Assembly (NCBI GenBank): GCA_003527885.1
Contig: DPWB01000378.1
Location: forward strand, 1-19,202
Length of the DNA stretch: 19,202 nucleotides
Source of the DNA: Candidatus Competibacteraceae bacterium
GTDB taxonomy: Bacteria > Pseudomonadota > Gammaproteobacteria > Competibacterales > Competibacteraceae
Direction of reading: 5' to 3'
Shown here: piece after piece, positions 17,739 to 19,202 of the stretch
Layout: every line of letters starts with the position of its first letter
Numbering within the stretch: position 1 is the stretch's first letter
Program-made: the position numbers and the translations under genes
Notes under the pieces: generated by a model
Databases searched by the model: none
Told to the model about the DNA's origin: nothing
What the model saw: the letters and a program-made list of their open reading frames with translations, nothing else

Positions 17739-18515
17739 ATGTCCGACCCGAATCCCGCCACCGTCGCCCGCATCGCCGCCGAAATGCGCCGCGCCCGCCG
17801 GCTGCTGTTCATCACCGGCGCCGGCATTTCCGCCGACTCTGGCCTGCCGACCTATCGCGGCATCGGCGGGCTGTACAACGACCAGACCACCGAGGATCAC
17901 TTTTCCATCGAAACCGCGCTGTCCGGCGCGATGTTGGACGCGCAGCCGGCGATCACCTGGAAATACCTGCATCAAATCGAAAGCACCTGTCGGGGGGCTC
18001 GCTTCAACGACGCCCACGCCATCATCGCCGATTTGGACAATCACTTCGAGGTCTGCGTGCTGACCCAGAACATCGACGGCTTTCACCGCAATGCCGGCAG
18101 CCGCAACCTGATCGAAATTCACGGCGACATCCACGATATACACTGCATTCGCTGTGACTACGCCAGTACGGTCGCCGATTACAGCGCGCTGGCGCTGCCG
18201 CCGTCCTGCCCGTACTGTCAAGCGCCGGTCAGGCCGCGGGTGGTGCTGTTCGGCGAGATGCTGCCCCCCGACGCCATCCAGCATCTTTACGCGGAACTCG
18301 ACAAGGGTTTCGATCTGGTGTTCAGCGTCGGCACCACCAGCGTGTTTCCCTACATCGCCGGCCCGGTGGTGCAAGCCAGCCAGATGGGTATTCCGACCGT
18401 GGAAATCAACCCGACCGAGACCAACGTCACCCGCTTCGTGGAATACAAACTGGCTTCGGGCGCGGCGGCGAGCCTGCGAGCGATCCGGCAGGCCTTTCAA
18501 TCGACCTCAAGCTAG
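17739..18515 (+). CDS. Sir2-family NAD-dependent protein deacylase (sirtuin)
   Basis: A 258-residue cytoplasmic protein that removes acyl groups from lysines using NAD. The NAD site shows ITGAGISADSGLPTYRG (25-41) and TQNIDGFH (109-116), the catalytic base is His128 in EIHGD, and the zinc site is Cys136, Cys139, Cys157 and Cys160 (CIRC and CPYC). The last part has SVGTTSVFPYIAG (197-209) and VEINPTETNVT, the usual Rossmann fold end. The Tyr-x-x-Arg pair that marks succinyl/malonyl-removing sirtuins such as CobB is not visible where expected; that segment reads WKYLHQIE (74-81). GAGG lies about seven bases before the ATG. It follows the ParA-type gene by 73 bases on the same strand, and its last nine bases overlap the convergent glycosyltransferase gene. 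Confidence 0.93.
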   Translation: MSDPNPATVARIAAEMRRARRLLFITGAGISADSGLPTYRGIGGLYNDQTTEDHFSIETALSGAMLDAQPAITWKYLHQIESTCRGARFNDAHAIIADLDNHFEVCVLTQNIDGFHRNAGSRNLIEIHGDIHDIHCIRCDYASTVADYSALALPPSCPYCQAPVRPRVVLFGEMLPPDAIQHLYAELDKGFDLVFSVGTTSVFPYIAGPVVQASQMGIPTVEINPTETNVTRFVEYKLASGAAASLRAIRQAFQSTSS

Positions 18516-19115
18516 GCCGAGCAACCGCTCCAGCCAAGCCACCGTCTCAGCGATGCCGCCCGGCATGACCGGCGGCTTGACGGGCCGGTCGAACAAAACC
18601 CGCAACGGTTCCGCCAGCTCGCCGCTGGCCAGTTGCCGGCGGTCGATCTTGACCGCGTTACCGTGCGCCAGCAGCCAGCGGCTCAACCAAGGCTCTTCCG
18701 GCCAGTCATCGCGCGCGACATACAGGACGCGCGCGCCGTTGCAGGCGGCTTCGGTGAAAGCGCCATAGCCGGGTTTGGTGAACAGCACATCGCAGGAGCG
18801 GATCAGATCCACCATCGAACAGTCCTCCAGGATCGCCCAACTCACCATATCCGGCCGCGAAACCGTCCAGTTCGGGGGCACCAACCAGCGGAGTCCCGGC
18901 TGTCGCGGCCAGCGTTCCAGCGGCGGGCGCATGTCCACGCCACCGAGGCCCACCAGCACCAACCGCTCCCCCGCCGGCGAACCGAGCCGACGGTCGATGT
19001 CCGACCGACGCTCCCGCCCCAGCGCCGCAATCGGTCCCACTGGCTGGACATTGTTTAAATCCGGCATCGGCATACTCGGCGCGGGTTGCAGGAACGCGCT
19101 AGCGCTGTTGTTTGC
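18507..19115 (-). CDS. MurG-like glycosyltransferase, C-terminal part only (contig end)
   Basis: The 202 genomic codons read as the C-terminal domain of a GT-B glycosyltransferase related to MurG/GT28. Key pieces are RLVLVGLGGVDM (start of the Rossmann half), CSMVDLIRSCDVLFTKPGYGAFTEAACNGARVLYVARDDWPEE, where Lys-Pro-Gly-Tyr-Gly and the Glu two residues on form the nucleotide-sugar diphosphate site, and a last segment with PVMPGGIAETVAWLERLLGL. Substrates are unknown. The N-terminus and upstream region are missing, because real sequence stops at 19115. Reading on into 19116-19130 gives the residues MYKRQ from adapter DNA, so any full protein that begins there is false. Its stop overlaps the sirtuin stop tail-to-tail. 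Confidence 0.75.
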   Translation of the reverse strand, partial: ANNSASAFLQPAPSMPMPDLNNVQPVGPIAALGRERRSDIDRRLGSPAGERLVLVGLGGVDMRPPLERWPRQPGLRWLVPPNWTVSRPDMVSWAILEDCSMVDLIRSCDVLFTKPGYGAFTEAACNGARVLYVARDDWPEEPWLSRWLLAHGNAVKIDRRQLASGELAEPLRVLFDRPVKPPVMPGGIAETVAWLERLLGLA

Positions 19116-19202
19116 CTGTCTCTTATACACATCTCCGAGCCCACGAGACCGTACTAGATCTCGTATGCCGTCTTCTACTTGACTAAAAAACTATGAGAAT
19201 CA
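19116..19202. other. Nextera adapter contamination at contig end
   Basis: 19116-19134 is the 19-base Tn5 mosaic end CTGTCTCTTATACACATCT. It is followed by CCGAGCCCACGAGAC (19135-19149), the 8-base index CGTACTAG (19150-19157, i7 N702) and the P7 sequence ATCTCGTATGCCG... to 19181, with one mismatch to the standard adapter (A for G at 19177). The last 21 bases (19182-19202) are A-rich read-through noise. None of it is genomic. The order and exact matches are those of an Illumina read running off a short insert. Confidence 0.98.

Noticed and set aside
16901..18515. ParAB partition locus or plasmid origin
   Set aside because: No ParB gene, no parS-like palindromes of known form and no replication gene are seen; the next gene is a sirtuin.
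18507..19130. Glycosyltransferase with its own start at 19130
   Set aside because: The first five residues (MYKRQ) are translated Tn5 adapter; the true start is beyond the contig.
19116..19134. Real Tn5 or IS50 end in the genome
   Set aside because: The mosaic end is followed directly by index and P7 sequence, which occur only in sequencing libraries.
18775..19182. Plus-strand frame crossing the contig end
   Set aside because: Antisense to the glycosyltransferase and finished by adapter DNA (LLYTSPSPRD...).

Overview
This window is GC-rich and tightly packed with genes, and it reads as the chromosome of a gammaproteobacterium. The strongest clue is the order radC | coaBC-dut-algC-argB, with radC divergent; as I recall, this order is conserved in Pseudomonas and related Gammaproteobacteria. 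I cannot assign a genus from sequence alone; a Competibacter-like or Methylococcus-like lineage would fit, but that is a guess. Fifteen protein genes are complete, one (tex) runs off the left edge, and one (a glycosyltransferase-like gene) is cut at the right edge. There is no tRNA, rRNA, CRISPR array, transposase or phage gene.

Layout. (1) 1-4719, minus strand: a possible operon, in transcription order motA/exbB-like, ompA/motB-like, rraA-like, tex. The first two make an inner-membrane ion-channel pair with a peptidoglycan-binding stator domain. It resembles ZorA/ZorB in architecture, but no Zorya effector gene is present. (2) 4922-7400, plus strand: a YiiD-like hotdog thioesterase, a 422-base gap rich in hairpins, then an RhlE-type DEAD-box helicase coupled by ATGA to a small RRM protein. 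(3) 7602-8504 minus, purC of the long (yeast-like) form; divergent from it on the plus strand, a CbiM-like membrane protein and the membrane co-chaperone djlA. (4) 10254-11714 minus: bacteriohemerythrin and radC, separated by an AT-rich gap. (5) A 523-base structured gap, then coaBC-dut-algC-argB on the plus strand: CoA, dUTP hydrolysis, sugar phosphates and arginine. (6) 16471-18515: a small tail-anchored coiled-coil protein (minus), divergent from an orphan ParA-type ATPase, then a zinc-binding sirtuin. (7) 18507-19115 minus: the C-terminal part of a MurG-like glycosyltransferase.

The last 87 bases (19116-19202) are not genomic. They are Nextera mosaic end, i7 adapter, the 8-base index CGTACTAG and the P7 flow-cell sequence, followed by read-through noise. 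The contig really ends at 19115, and the apparent protein start reading MYKRQ is an artefact.

I found no complete undescribed system. The best candidates for a second look are the stand-alone ZorAB-like pair (with a perfect 10-base inverted repeat over its ribosome-binding region), the helicase/RRM coupled pair, the tail-anchored protein divergent from an orphan ParA, and the structured radC-coaBC intergenic region.
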